A stretch of DNA of 64,000 nt from Psilocybe azurescens (lineage: Eukaryota > Basidiomycota > Agaricomycetes > Agaricales > Agrocybaceae), in contig JAJIRX010000557.1 in NCBI GenBank assembly GCA_023853785.1, positions 806,001-870,000 on the forward strand, in the 5' to 3' direction. The position numbers and the translations under genes are program-made. Positions 23,682 to 36,400 of this stretch are shown here, one piece after another (the stretch's first letter is position 1; each line of letters begins with the position of its first letter). The notes beneath the pieces are model-generated. The model had not been told where the DNA came from. It searched no databases and saw nothing but the letters and a program-made list of their open reading frames with translations.

Positions 23682-24419
23682 TCATTCACTACCACCCTCC
23701 CCACTGCCACCCCCGCCCCATTCCCCTACCATTCCCAGTGTCCCCAGCGCACCCAGCAGCACGAGCAGCACCACTGCCCAGAACAGTCCCCCCGCAAACC
23801 GCCATCTCGCCCGGCGATCAGGCGCCCCCGGCGTCCCAATGTACTCATACGCGTGATACGGAACAGCCAACAGCGGGTGTTGCGCCGTCAGCGGCGTCGG
23901 TCCAAACTCCGGGTGCGAGTGCGGTATGTAGGGGTACGGCGTCGACCCCGACGACGGTGGTCCACTGTAAGGCGAATAAGAGTAATCGCCTCCTCCGCCC
24001 AGGGTCGCACCATCCCCTAATCCGGATCCAGAGGCGGGGACAGAGCCAGAGCCAGAGCCAGAGCCAGAGCCATGCTGCTGCTGATGTGGGCTCAAAGTCG
24101 CATACGCAGGAGGTGGTGTCCCATGCGTCTTTATAGTGACAGTAACGCCCCTGCCAAATCCAATCCCTTCCACGTTCTCTACATTATTAATAATATCCCC
24201 AACGTCACGTCCATTATTCTCAAACGCGTTCCAGTGCTGTGGGTGTGGGTAAGATGATGACGATGATGATAATGATGACTGCGATCGTCGCCCTTGGCTT
24301 GTGTTCCTTCTCGTGCTTGACGGCCTTGCCTCCTCTGACTGTCGAATCTGTGTCGGTACCCCAGTAATAGTACTATCGCTACTAACACTACTGCTCTCAC
24401 TTCCATCCCGAGTTGCCAT
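23682..24419 (-). CDS. Small Ser/Gly/Pro-rich protein with C-terminal membrane segment
   Basis: A single uninterrupted frame of 245 codons starts at the first ATG. The N-terminal two thirds are Ser-, Pro- and Gly-rich and probably disordered, including a (Gly-Ser)n tract. A conserved-looking block follows (PLTAQHPLLAVPYHAYEYI), then basic DRRARWRF and one strongly hydrophobic helix (GLFWAVVLLVLLGALGTLGM) near residues 206-226, then a short Gly-rich tail. That suggests a tail-anchored or single-pass membrane protein with the bulk on the cytosolic side. No named family recognised. It lies head-to-tail with the WHI3-like gene. Confidence 0.72.
   Translation of the reverse strand: MATRDGSESSSVSSDSTITGVPTQIRQSEEARPSSTRRNTSQGRRSQSSLSSSSSSYPHPQHWNAFENNGRDVGDIINNVENVEGIGFGRGVTVTIKTHGTPPPAYATLSPHQQQHGSGSGSGSGSVPASGSGLGDGATLGGGGDYSYSPYSGPPSSGSTPYPYIPHSHPEFGPTPLTAQHPLLAVPYHAYEYIGTPGAPDRRARWRFAGGLFWAVVLLVLLGALGTLGMVGEWGGGGSGEGGSE
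24042..24072 (-). repeat. (AGAGCC)n microsatellite encoding Gly-Ser
   Basis: About five direct copies of the hexamer AGAGCC on the plus strand encode the alternating Gly-Ser tract of the small membrane protein. Confidence 0.85.
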
Positions 24420-27017
24420 GTTTAAATTCTTGTCTTCTATTCCGTAAATCTTCTTCCTGATTGCGCTTCAGCTTCCTTCCAGATCGTCGTTCTTTTTCCT
24501 GTCCAAAAACTGCACTCGCGGTCCTAGTTCGTGTCCGTGTCCACCAAAACTGAAATGATACGTCAGATATCCTCAATCGATCAACCGCCCAGCGTCACCT
24601 TGCTTGTGCGTGTGTGAGTGCTATATGCTGAGGCCGTGGCCGCGCGATTGAGATGAGAGTGAGAGTCCGAGTCCTCAAACGCCGTATCTTCGGCAAGATA
24701 AGTAGAATACCGGGGTTGCGAGTACGGTGAATTCGGACGGATGAATGGATGTCGTCGCCGTGCGTAAATGTTCCCTGTCGCTATCGTGCGTGTGTCGTAT
24801 TGTGCAGTAGATGTACGTATAGTAGCAGTCGCAGTCGTAGATCCCTCGCGTATATATAGAGCAGCGATTCCTTCCAAATGACGTCAACACAATCAACACA
24901 GCTTTCTGCCGCCTCCCTATCATCGACTCACCGGCCGCGATACGAGTGCGCTGTCCTTCAAGCCTCAGAGCGCAGTAGTAGGCGAGAGCCCAAGTGAAAG
25001 AAATCTCGAGTGAAGAGGCCGCGGTATGACTGAGTGATTGGGAAAATACAGTATAAGTACGGGAGCCCAAGTGACTCGGGAGGAAAACGAGAACAGGGGT
25101 AACAGCTCAAATCAACGCTCCGATCTCAATTCCAGCTGTGACTATGTCGTCGTCGTAGAGTTCAAGATCAAAAGAAGAACAAGACAGAAAACAAGTAGTG
25201 GGACAACAAGAAGGGAGAAAGGAAGAAAAAGTTTGCAACACCATGCCACACAACGGTCCCTCCCGGGATAAGAAAAGGAACGGTAAACGCGACTCACACG
25301 TTGTCGTATCTACACCCCTACCCTGCAGGCTTGTGAGCAGAAAATGGCTATACGCCTCGCCTCACTATTGTCGTTTGTCGACAACGAAGACCCAAACACC
25401 GATGGCGAGACCAAGAGACCAAGACGAAAGGCGGAGGCTGACTAGGATGCCGCGGGAAGTTGGAAATTTGGAATCCACAGGTGGAAGTAATGGTAGAAAG
25501 TAGAAGTGCAAGACCTTTACGTGCCCTCGTGCGGTGCTCACTACACTAAACCGCAACGTTGAAATTGAAACTCAACGGCCTACGACCCACTAGGCCAATA
25601 CTACTCGGCGAGTCGGAGTCGAATGATCTGGAACACTTCTGAGCTTTTGGGGCTATGCGTCGAAAATAGGGGATCTCAGCGAGGTTAAAGTAGAGTAACA
25701 AGGTTCGAATGTCGAGAACTCGAGTCACGGACGGGTGCTGGCAGCAGTCTTACTTACTTGGCTAAGTCTTCAAAGTTCAAGAATTCCACAAGTCTAGTAC
25801 ATAAAAGAAAAGAAAAATACATACAAGGCTAAGCCAACACGAAATTAAATCGGCTTGTAAATTGGGTTCTCGGAGTCATCCGACGACCTTCAAAGTTCAA
25901 ACGTTCAGCTCACGACCCTATTTCAACGCGTTCTGGAGGCACCTACAGCCTGCAGGCCCGGTGACACTTGTACTGATGCCAATGGTGGTGGCAAAGGGTG
26001 CACGCCCAGCCCGTACTCAGGCGTAGACCTGATCCCTTCAGGCACGCACCAGCGTGTAAAGAGTTCTAATTTTTGAATTTTTGAAAGAAGGAATGTTGGG
26101 CAACGGATGTTGCCGTCGATATTTTAATCCGCTTCCACCAACTTTTCAGCACCGCGTGCTTCCCCTTTGGACGATCATCCGATGCGCTAGGCTTGTACAC
26201 AAAAGACAACAAAGTTCAGCTCGTTGCAACATACCATCATCGAGGACGACTTTCAATTTCCTGCAATTTTTTGCAGAAAGCACAACGATTCTAAATATGC
26301 ATGTATAAGAAGAGATCATAACTGAATTTCAATTGAATTCAAATACTATTACATACATACCTACTACAAGTGGCAAACAAGTGGATCGCCATGTCTATTT
26401 ATAACTCGAGTTATTAAAATAAACATAAAGTACCCGGGAAGGCATGCTATAAAAGTCGTTATTCACTCCTATCTATATCCATAATAAAGTCCAAGAACGA
26501 GTCCAACGTATACGTAGATCCAGACCCAAGAGAGATAAAATGGGAGGAGGCACGGGGTTGGCATTTGACTGTGGCAGTAACGCTTTCGTTTCTGTTAAAA
26601 GAGACTGTCACTTGGCGCGGTTCAGAATGTTTTTCCATGTACGTGAATGATCTAACTGTAACATACACGTAAATTTGAACAAATCGCCGTCGAACACGAG
26701 AATGGATTTTGTTTTGTTCCAGGAGGATGCAACCGGGCATGATGCTTGAAGGGGAAAGCCTCATGGCGTACTCTGTATGTACTTTCCTAGGAGTGTGTCA
26801 TAAACTGATTCAGATGGTTGACTACCTACCTTTGAGAATATACGCCCAAGGGCCAAGGAAAAAGTGTATTCAATTAGAAAACTGAAACTCGGATATCAGA
26901 AAAAGGAGAGAAACGAATAGCAATGGATGTGATTTCAAATCAATCTTTAGAGAGCAGTGTAGTACAATTGTGAGTTTTTCTTTAAAAAAAACGCGAGGAT
27001 CTCCTGTTTTTCTGAAT
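24420..27017. other. Intergenic DNA, about 2.6 kb
   Basis: Only short frames without coherent exon structure or recognisable similarity were seen. The largest (minus, 24675-25070 and 26459-26764) show no domain and no codon-level pattern to support them. The stretch is long for this gene-dense window and could hold noncoding or lineage-specific genes I cannot detect. Confidence 0.5.
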
Positions 27018-28217
27018 TTAGGAAATTGGGATGACCTTTTGATGAATGTCTTTACGGCGTCTAATTCTTCGGGGATCGTCGTGTGAATCATACCGGGGTA
27101 GACATTGTAAGAGAGCCCTTGGGTCTCGCCAGGCTTTGCCTTGGGGATGCCGAGTTCCATGGTGAGGAAGTCTGAAGAACGAGTCGCTAGTTCCAACTTG
27201 ACAAGTGGGTCGGCGGTGCCCGTTCCCCAAAAAAATAGAGGACGGAGCCGCGTGGGGAGAAGCCAGCTGCCAGAAGACATGTCAAAGTGATTTTTATATT
27301 TGTCAGTGAGGTGGGGTGGCAATAGCATGTGGGGAAAAACGACCGACTTCTTTGAATTTGTTTCGCAGAGGGAGCCAGCCGCTGAGAACCACGAGCCCGG
27401 CGAGCTTGTGGCCCCCTGTAAGGCCAGTAAGGAGGGACATGGTTCCTCCTTGGCTGAACCCTCCGAGAACGATACGGTCGGGTTCGATGCCATCGCTGAT
27501 CTCCTTTCTGATCAATTCGTTGATCATATTCGCTGACTGGCGCATGCCTTCCTCGTCTTCTTCTGTATCGAGTCCGAAGGAATATATGTCAAACCTAGGA
27601 CCACATGATATACATTGTCAGCACTTCGCATGCACGTCGTTGTCTGCGAGAGGGATGTACCATGACGGCATCACCATTCCCATATTGGCCCTGACAGCAC
27701 GCTCGAGGCTGATCAGTTAGAAAATTCCAGAAAAAATAATGGGTTGAGAATCAAGGCAGAGAGAAGAAGGTGAGAAGAATCGGCAGCAAGATCAACGAGA
27801 TATCCAGAGTGCTTCTTGGAAGCAAAGGTGAACACATACGAGTGTGGCAGCACCCATTTTACATGGGCGAGACCGGGGTCAACCTTGAACATGTCAGCGA
27901 CCGGTCGCCATCCATGTCCAGTATCGCCCAAACCCTGATAAAAAATACGAGGAGTTTAGAGGACTCGTTAAGCACTATCTACGCCCATGATTAAAGCTTA
28001 CATGGACAAAAATGACCGTTGCAGTGTGTTTAGAGGCTGCCGGAACCGTCAAGTACTTGAGAGCAGGGAGAGCAGCAGCCATAGTAGACTGATCTTTGGG
28101 GGTGTTCTGTCTGAGACTGGATCTAAATTGGCCGCCGAATAGCGAAGGAAGTTGCAGATATGCTAAATGATAGAGCGCAACAGCGAAGATACCAAAGATG
28201 ATTGTCCAGTACAGCAT
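27018..28217 (-). CDS. Acyl-protein thioesterase (APT1/LYPLA family)
   Basis: This is an alpha/beta hydrolase that removes palmitate from Cys residues. Blocks in order: [55 protein letters not shown], the nucleophile elbow GFSQGG, the Asp block GTGTADPLVK, and the catalytic His in YPGMIHTT. Introns between HIS/GLY blocks are in phase. The longest frame adds an N-terminal hydrophobic segment (MLYWTIIFGIFAVALYHLAYL) before the usual start MAAALPALKY near 28082, so a membrane-anchored form is possible. Two compensating one-base breaks appear: a run of seven A at 27229-27235 (six expected) and four T at 27037-27040 (five expected). Correcting both gives the normal C-terminus FIKKVIPIS ending at 27018; uncorrected, the frame runs on to 26870. 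Confidence 0.87.
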
Positions 28218-28459
28218 CTACAAGGCGGAGCCGGCTACACCTGATATAATCGATCTCAGGCGCATCGGCATCTACCGGTCTGTTCGATGCAAGTATCTCC
28301 TCAGGCTCGTCCTAGGGTCACTTTCCCTCTGAACACTCAGCTCCCCATTCTAGGGCAATAAATCCGGTACTACACATTCCGACGACGTACGTAACGTCAG
28401 GGAGACACAGACGATTCCGTAGTGGAAGAACTGCGTACAAGCGATAAGCCGCTTGCATC
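28218..28459. promoter_or_regulatory. Compact divergent promoter, thioesterase / TRM10
   Basis: The two start codons face away from each other across 242 bases with no room for separate full promoters, so the two genes probably share control elements. Confidence 0.6.
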
Positions 28460-29726
28460 ATGGCCGAATCTTCTGCTATTGTAACGGATAAGCCTGTATC
28501 TCTCCCTCCGGTGCCCAGCTCTTCAGTAGAGGCCGCAGCACCGGAAGGAACACTGCCAGAATCAAAGCCCATGTCCAAAAACGCGCTCAAAAAGGTCGCT
28601 AAAAATGAGCGCTTCGCTGCACTGAAGCTCGAGCGCCGTGCCCGCGAGAAAGAGGCCAAAAAAGAAAAGAAGCGAGTGCTCGCCGAAAAGCGATCTGCGG
28701 GCGAGCTCGACGAAAACGAGGAAGAGGAGAAGAAAAAACGCGCTAAGAGACCAAAACTCCAGTTCGGCGGCACCGTTGTGGTCGACCTCGGATTCGATGA
28801 TATGATGAACGAGAAGGTGAGCAGAATCATGTACGGTCTTTTTTTATCTTGACTTTGCGAGCTGGCCAATGACTCTTCTTTATTATTTGTTTAGGAGATT
28901 AAATCTTTATGCTCACAGCTAGCATATACGCATAGCGCCAACCGACAGGCGTCTTTCCCATTTTCTTTGGTCTTCACGTCCCTTAATGGCAGGACATATG
29001 ACCGTCTTCAAAGTCTTGGAGATGCCAGTTATATAAGGTGGGCGAATACAGAATGGTGGTCAGAAGGCTATGATTGTCTTTGGAATCCCCAAGAGAATCT
29101 TCCAGAGTCCAGTGAAGCCACCGGGGACAAATCAAAGGACAGTACCTCAAGTAAGATCATCCCAGATGAAAAGGATCCAGGCGTTGCTCCAGAAGCATCC
29201 ATTGCCGAAAGCTCCAAGTCAAAACCCGCCAAAACCCTCATCGATTCTATCCCCAAAGACAAAATCGTCTACCTCACAGCGGACACTGAAGATGAACTTT
29301 TCGAGCTCAAGCCAGACGAAGTATACATCATCGGTGGGATATGCGACCATAATCGATACAAGGTACGTGGCAGCACCTTGTCCCTCGCGACTCTCCGTTT
29401 TAATAAAAATTTCCAATCGGTCATAGAACCTTTGTCTCAATAAAGCAAATGAATCCGGCGTACGGACAGCACGTCTTCCTATTGGGCGTTACCTCGCTTC
29501 CCTCCCCACCCGCAAAGTCTTGACCGTCAATCAGGTCTTCGAGATTCTCGTCAAATGGGTCGAAACGAAGGATTGGGAAGAGTCCTTGTATTCAGTCATT
29601 CCAAAACGGAAATTCGTTCAAGGCGGTAAAAGCAGCAAGGTCGCAAATATAGATGCAGCTGCGGTAGAAGATGGTGCCGGTGATGATGAGATACCGCAGG
29701 AAGAAGGAGGAGATGAATCTTCGTAG
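28460..29726 (+). CDS. TRM10: tRNA (guanine-9-N1)-methyltransferase TRM10
   Basis: Three exons join in phase. The N-terminus is basic and helical ([25 protein letters not shown]), as expected for the tRNA-binding extension of Trm10. The SPOUT catalytic domain follows: [85 protein letters not shown], and [20 protein letters not shown]. Trm10 uses S-adenosylmethionine to methylate N1 of G9 in cytosolic tRNAs. The enzyme has an acidic C-terminal tail ([14 protein letters not shown]). An acidic/Ser-rich insert of about 40 residues lies between the first SPOUT blocks. No frame break was found. Confidence 0.93.
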
Positions 29727-30621
29727 CCGAGGACTAAGTTGGGAGTATCATGAGTGAAGGCAAGTTCGATCTAGATGGGTGCCTGCTCTGACGAATGATC
29801 CTGATTATGCGATAATCTCTTTTTGTAGCTATCTCATGTTAAATACACTCGTTGGTTTATAATTGATAACTGATCCCCAATGACATGACATATTCCCTTA
29901 AACTGATATCGCAATCCCTTTATTAATCTCGGGGTCGCGAAGTATTGTTACTCCTAACCATCTATTTCATGCCATATTTTACCGACGTTCATGTCAGCAA
30001 TAAACGGCGAAAGAAATATACACTCTTTTGGCAATTGACGAACCATATAAGGAGTCGTTTGAAGCCTTAGCCTAGACGCCGCTACATGGTCAATCGACCT
30101 CACTATATGCTTGATCGCAGAGGTCGAAAGACTTCTTCTTTATAAGGGTTTCGCTTAAAAAGTACTAGATATTTTCATTTGTGATCTGGCCTCATGGGTT
30201 ACCCTCTGTTACCCTCTGTTACCCTTCGCCCCATGTTCCGATAAATGATTCCTTAGCCAAAGTTTGCTAACCTTGTGGCGTTACTTATTTCAAAGTTGTA
30301 GATAAAGATAACCCACTTGCCATCACCGCCGGCATGTCGAAGAAGTACGGCTTTAAATGCAAATCGGTAGTAGTATCACATCGCCTCGTGGAGAGGGACG
30401 CCACAAGGCTGTCAGGAATCCCACAGAAACGATGTTTGTCGAGCCTCGGAATTCAGTAATCGGAGTCAGGAACTATTTGAGAAACTCGCCTCGTTTGGCA
30501 ACTCAAAAGGAAAGACTGACGCAAGCATAAAGGGGGACAAGGAGTGTTTAGAAGGTGAACTCACGCCGATGAATTGACATACAGTGGTAGCTATTCTGTA
30601 GTCTTAAAGGAGTTCGACATA
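29727..30621. other. Convergent 3' intergenic region
   Basis: Located between the ends of TRM10 and NDUFAF5, it holds no supported gene. A short direct repeat of GTTACCCTCT is present near 30198. It probably contains both 3' untranslated regions. Confidence 0.6.
30198..30225. repeat. Short tandem repeat of GTTACCCTCT
   Basis: Two exact copies of the 10-mer and a third partial copy follow each other. It resembles degenerate telomere-like sequence only superficially. Confidence 0.7.
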
Positions 30622-32101
30622 TCACAAGACATCCTTTAGGTTGACTTTACCGGTGCCTCGCTCAAGCGGTTTTGGCTGAGTAGGAGCAGGTTTCCAGCCG
30701 ATCTGAAAATTTAATGAGCATGAGAACAAACTGGAAAGCTCTACTTCGCACCATATATATAATCTGGAAAGTGGCTGGGACTGAACCATCCTCGGAGCCA
30801 TGCATTTCTGTGAAGGAGACCCTGTGAATAAAACGGGGGTCCTTTCACCATCATCGAGAAACGAACCTTTGTAGATAGCCGAAGCAGCCGCAAGAGTATC
30901 TCGATGGATCATGTTCCGCCTGCCAATCAATGTGTAAACACAGCAATTAAGGAAGCTTGAAGGGTGCAATTACCTTCCTATAACAGCATTGCTTTCGCCC
31001 ATGTCCTGCAGGTCTTCCATAAGCTCCCACATGCTGGGATAAGCCACCTTGACTTCGTCAATATCCACTGTGAGCATCGTAAATCCCGCACGCGCAAGGA
31101 GATTGGATATGTCCCGCGTGTCTGGAACAATATAAGCTCATCTCGTGGCCAGCAGAAAAAATATTCACCTGTCATAGGAGACACATGAGGTGATATACCG
31201 CCTTCACGTTCTGTTTCGGCAAGCTGGAGTGAAGTTCTTGAATGCCGAGCTATCAGATATAGTCGAGCAGCATGATTGAATAATCACCTGAGCTCGAATA
31301 AAGTATCGCCTCCAAACATAGCACCAAGAAATAGTCCGTCTGGTTTCAACGATTCTTTTATCTGTACAAGAACACCTAGAGATGATAGCTCACGAGAGGA
31401 ACTACGAAGCATAGAATAGCAAAACTCCTAACCCGGAAGATCGTTAGCCCAATGTAGGCTGAGGCAAGATACAACAGCTTCTTGAGAATTCGGAGAAATG
31501 TGCTGTAGGAGGTTCTCTTCATCCCCATGAAGTCGTTGAACTTTAACTGTTTGTGCTGTGAAACATTGGTCGATGAACTTGAAAGATTACATGTTCACCT
31601 TCAAACTCTGAATCGGAATCACGGTGAAGAGTCGCTTCTGGATTCACTAGTTACAACGATAATTTAAGGCAGTTCAACATAGTTACCGCTGGAGTCGAAC
31701 ATAATCGATGTTTGGACTTTGTCAGTTTCCAACAACTTCGAAAAGTGGCCTGGACCAGAACCCAAGTCAAGGACTGTGTCAAAATTTCGTTTAATGTCCT
31801 GAATCAAAGTTAATGTTGTGTGTAGTCAATCAAGTTCAAAAGAGCTCCATGTTACCAGAAATCTGTCTAACATCCTTTCTGCTACTTCAGCTCGAACATA
31901 GTCCACAATTCTACTCCGTGCGCCACCTTCCCGAAGAGCGGCCCTGTCTCGCTGCATTCGCTTCACATTGCGGTCGAACACTTGATATGGCCCGACTGTA
32001 TTCAGATTTGGTGGCGGTGAGTTAGACGAAATTGCAGCCAAGGTTCGAACATGGTGTTGAGTACGAATTGTTCTAGGAAGAAAATGAGCATAGGACAACA
32101 T
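30622..32101 (-). CDS. NDUFAF5: NDUFAF5-type mitochondrial complex I assembly methyltransferase
   Basis: Exons joined in phase give a protein with an Arg-rich mitochondrial presequence-like start ([19 protein letters not shown]), [19 protein letters not shown], the S-adenosylmethionine-binding loop [84 protein letters not shown] and the terminal block [25 protein letters not shown]5 acts in the matrix, hydroxylating an Arg of a complex I subunit. The organism therefore should have complex I. About nine introns of 45-60 nt; near 30830 a second acceptor (TTCACAG, 14 nt downstream of the first) is the one that preserves the frame. No frame break. Confidence 0.92.
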
Positions 32102-33455
32102 GGGTGTTCAATTTGATCCCCAGTCGCGGACTCGCGTTGTGATGGCGTAGATCACGTCATTTGCTTAAGTCGAGTCAACGATCATGGCAATTCAAACTTA
32201 ATCCATCACTAACACACTCTATATCTCAACTCTTACTCTTGACAGGAAGCACGGGTCGCGATTGACTTACATACTTGAAGCTGTCAACGTGATGGCCCAG
32301 GTGTAGCGGCATGGATGGATCTTGAGGACGAAAAGCAATCGACTAGATTATACTGGCTCATAAGTTGTCCACAGTATGCGTCATTGTGACACTTTAAAAT
32401 ACACAAGCTGAGTGGTGAACACATCGTGAAGTTTATCTTGATTATTTCGAACAGATAGTGTGTCACTGAGCTTTAAAGTCAATAATTTTGCCGATGTCTG
32501 ACAGTGTACTAGGCCTGCAGGGGGAGAGCAGACACTATGCTTCGTCTACACTACATCTCAATCTGCTCTTGTTGATCTTCTTTCATCTCAGTAACCAAGA
32601 GTCTGTTACCACCACCATTACCCTTGACGCCAACGTTCGAATTTTGTTTGAAGACCAAATCATCTGATAGGCCTCCCACTCCCTATTTTACTCTTCTGAA
32701 GGGAGCCCCTTGGATGGTCATTGATCTTTGATTGTTGTGTGTTGACGTTCAAACGTTGGAATATCGTTTACGATGTAATGAGAACGCGTCTGCGCTGTTA
32801 TAGGTCCTGTGACTCTTGTCTATGCACTACTGTCCGCTGGAATGGTGTAACTTCTAAGTGAATACGACGGAACATTGTTGTTGCATACTTCGCCACGCAC
32901 GAGCACCTTGATATTATTCGTTCATTCAGGAATCAGGGGTGCATACATGTGCAATGCCCTTTGCATAATGTATACTATATTCCATTCAACGGCGGTGGGG
33001 CTAACTCATAGTTATCTTTCCTTTACGCTACGCAGACCATTTTCTCATCCTACTCCATCGTCGCTCCAGGATTCGTGAATCGTCAGGATACACCTCCCTC
33101 ACAGTCCTCAGTCGTTTTTATCATTGAATTGGATTAAGTAGCATTCCCAGTGACCAAAAGACTGGCGGATTTACCAAGGAAAAACAGATACTGAGGGAAA
33201 TACCCGAGAAAGATGCTGCCAAGTCGCCCGGGCCCCGTCGCGTCGCGTCGTGACAGTGACGAGTCAAATCACGTTATCCGCACAACACTAATGGCAGTGT
33301 GGAGTCACAGTCCGTAAGCAAACTTCTACTTAGTACTAGTACTACATCTTAAACGTCTGCTTACTACGCGCTTGCAATCCCTTGAGCATTCTCAGTCTCC
33401 TATTATTAACGCGCCTTCTTCGCCTCATACTCTCTACTGAAACTGGATTGTTTCC
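32102..33455. other. Divergent intergenic region, about 1.35 kb
   Basis: The upstream regions of NDUFAF5 (minus) and of the zinc-finger gene (plus). No supported coding sequence. A short GTCGC repeat (CGTCGCGTCGCGTCG) occurs near 33236. Possible promoters of both genes. Confidence 0.55.
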
Positions 33456-36400
33456 ATGTCAGTTGGACGACCGGATCCATTTGCATCCAAGGTCTTTTCT
33501 CCAGAAGAATATGACCGGAATCGAGCCAGCATCGAAAGCGCTCGAGCTAAACTTGAGGATTTCGCGAAGATGAACGAAATTGGAAGAAAGAACTACGAAC
33601 TCATTCAGAAACAAGAGAGAGAAGAACGCGAACTGACTCAAAAAATCCTGGAAGGGGAGTTAGCGAAGTGCGCTATTTTATTCACTACTCCAAACACCAT
33701 GATAATTGACTTTTGTTAAAGACAACGGTTGCAACAGCTCCAACAACGCAAATCGCTCGCGTAAGCTTGATTCTTGTTCGACAAATCTTCAGATTATGAA
33801 CAAAAAAATATCTAGAATGACGAACCAAAGCACATCCTGGATCGAAGAAGCTGGAAGTAGTAATGCAGGGGTCAGTATTCACAAAAACTCACTTGACTTG
33901 TATTCATACAACGCAGTGCTCACAGGACGGTGTTTCTTTGCAGAATAACTTTGTCCCTTATCCTCCATCAATGTCAGAGGCCATGATGCAACCGACATCT
34001 GTATCTTCCTTCGGGAGATCAACAATTCACACTCATCCGAATCAAGCCCAACAACATAATCCTACACGGACATACTCCGGTTCATCTCAGTTTAACCCCA
34101 ACAATGCCTCTCAACACCGGTATTCAACGCAGTCACCTTACCAGAGAAACTATCCTCAATCTGCACAACCACACATCCAAACACCTACTTCCAGACAATC
34201 ATTTCCAGGCCAACAACCACACAATGTTTCCCAAGCTCAAACGGACCGGCCTCAACCAGACCAACAATCCTATAACAACATGTACTATCGACGTTCGTAT
34301 GACGCACCCAGTATGCATTGTCAGATTGTAGTCACCTACTGAAACTAACTATACAAAGATTCTAGTACACCAAGTCTAGTGGGAGCTCCTTTGACTACTG
34401 CAATCCCAACCCCACTGTTGGAAATACTGATGCCGGCTTGTCCCACTGAGTCGCAAATTCAAACGATAAAACAATACTTAGATCTATGGGCTTCTGGGGT
34501 GCCGCCTCAAACGCAGTACGAAGGAACTATAAGGTGGGATACTTACAGTGTGAAGTGCTTCAAAGACAAGGATAGCGTGATTATTTTTTCCATTGAGACA
34601 CCTAATGGACCTGTTAACGCGGCCGCCCACGGGATTCTGGATGATCTTCTGGCTAAAGCAGCAGCCCCACAGACAAGTATGAATAGCACAACGTCAACTG
34701 CTTCAGCGCCAGCTGTTGGCGACTCGATTTCAACCAATAGTACCCGTCTGCCTACGAGCCAAACACCTACTGTTGCCTCCTCATCGTCTACACGAAACGC
34801 GACAAACTCATACACAGTTGACCCGCCAGTTGCTCGCACAGCGCAGCAATCCACCAATCAAACTTCAGTGGAATCATCGTCGTCATCTGTTGCACAAACT
34901 GCAACAACTGCAACAACTACGCTGCCACCAGTTGCTCGCACACAACAACCACATATTGATCGCACACAAGCTGCATCATCGTCGTCGACCACGCAAAATA
35001 CAGCAAGCGCACAGGCTATATCTTCTCCTGTACCAATACAATTGCCTGCTTCTCGCACCATGACTGAGCGATCTCCAGATGTTGTGCCAGATGTAGCCAA
35101 GCAACGAATTGCTTTGTTACCAGTTGTCAATACACCTGCACGCCCTGCCACTCAAGTCCCGGCCGCATTCTCTCTGCCTGTAGCGAAAGGAGTGTCAACT
35201 CCGGCCAATCATTCTACACCAGGAATACCGAACGGCGCGACTATAACTCCACAGCAGGCAGACAAGAAACGCATTGCCCAGTCTCTCCTATGGGCTTTGG
35301 GGAAGCGGCCTAGGGAAAGTTCCTCAAACGTTGATTCGAAGAATTCCAAGAGGCATGCGTCTGAAACAGCGGTTAAAGCCCAGACCATGTCTAATCAAGC
35401 ACAACCTCTTCATGGGTCTTCGCACCCTGGTATTGGGCCAAGTAGCACTATTCCGACCCCACACATTCTTGCGAACACTCCGAACGTCTCTCAAAATTCT
35501 GCACAGAGCTCTAAAGTTGGAGATGTACCAGTTGCGTCTGCCAATCCTCCTACAGGTTTGCCACAACCGTCCAAGTCAGATACGCAGCCTATGTCTAGCG
35601 CTTCGCCATCAAGCAACGTCCCTCAGAACCATGCACAGAGCTCTTATGTCAGAGATGTACCAATTGCGCCTGCCAGTCCTCCTACAGGTTTACCACAACC
35701 TGCTCAGTCAGACACGCAGCCCGCATCTAGCGCTTCGCCATCAAGCACCGTTCCTCAAAACCATCCACAGGACTTTGATATTAAAGATGTACCAATTACG
35801 CCTGCCAATCCTCCTACAGGTTTACCACAACCTGCTCAGTCAGATACACAGCCCGCATCTAGCGCTTTGCCATCAAGCACCATTCCTCAAAACCATGCAC
35901 AGGACTCTGATGTTAGAGATGTACCAATTGCGCCTGCCAATCCTCCTACAGGTTTACCACAACCTGCTCAGTCAGATACGCAGCCCGCATCTAGCGCTTC
36001 GGCATCAAGCACTGCGCCAGTACAAACCACACAGCAATATCCGAATGCAACGGGATCAATAACAGCCCTACCATATAGTCCGAATGCGATCAGAAGGGGT
36101 AAGTCGCTAACTGGATCCTCACAGAGTAGCTCTTAATCTGGTTCTTGTAGATTATTACGGTAGGCCTTCGCAAGCAACATCTGAGGAAACCCAAAGTGCG
36201 CCTCTGGTATCTGCAGATTTGGGCGTCACACAGGCAGGACCTTCTTCACAAATGCCTTCTTCTGGTATATTGTCTGGACAGTCGCTGAATCCTAACGTGT
36301 CACAAGCACCGCTGACGCAGGTTGTGCAATATCCGAATTCATTCACTGTGGGAACAGCTCTCTACACTAGACCAGTATCGTTTTTGAAACCTGTACAGCC

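Noticed and set aside
24675..25070. Minus-strand 131-codon frame
   Set aside because: Overlaps a competing frame (24581-24877), has no similarity and lacks a sensible start or exon context.
26459..26764. Minus-strand 101-codon frame
   Set aside because: No recognisable motif, no neighbouring exons and no supporting composition; could be a small gene but cannot be supported from sequence alone.
30198..30225. GTTACCCTCT direct repeats as a telomere-like remnant
   Set aside because: Only two to three units and not the fungal TTAGGG repeat; likely chance.
35274..36062. Plus-strand 262-codon frame overlapping the zinc-finger gene
   Set aside because: It is the +1 frame of the 132-bp repeat array, inflated by repetition; the other frame is continuous with the coiled coil and zinc fingers.
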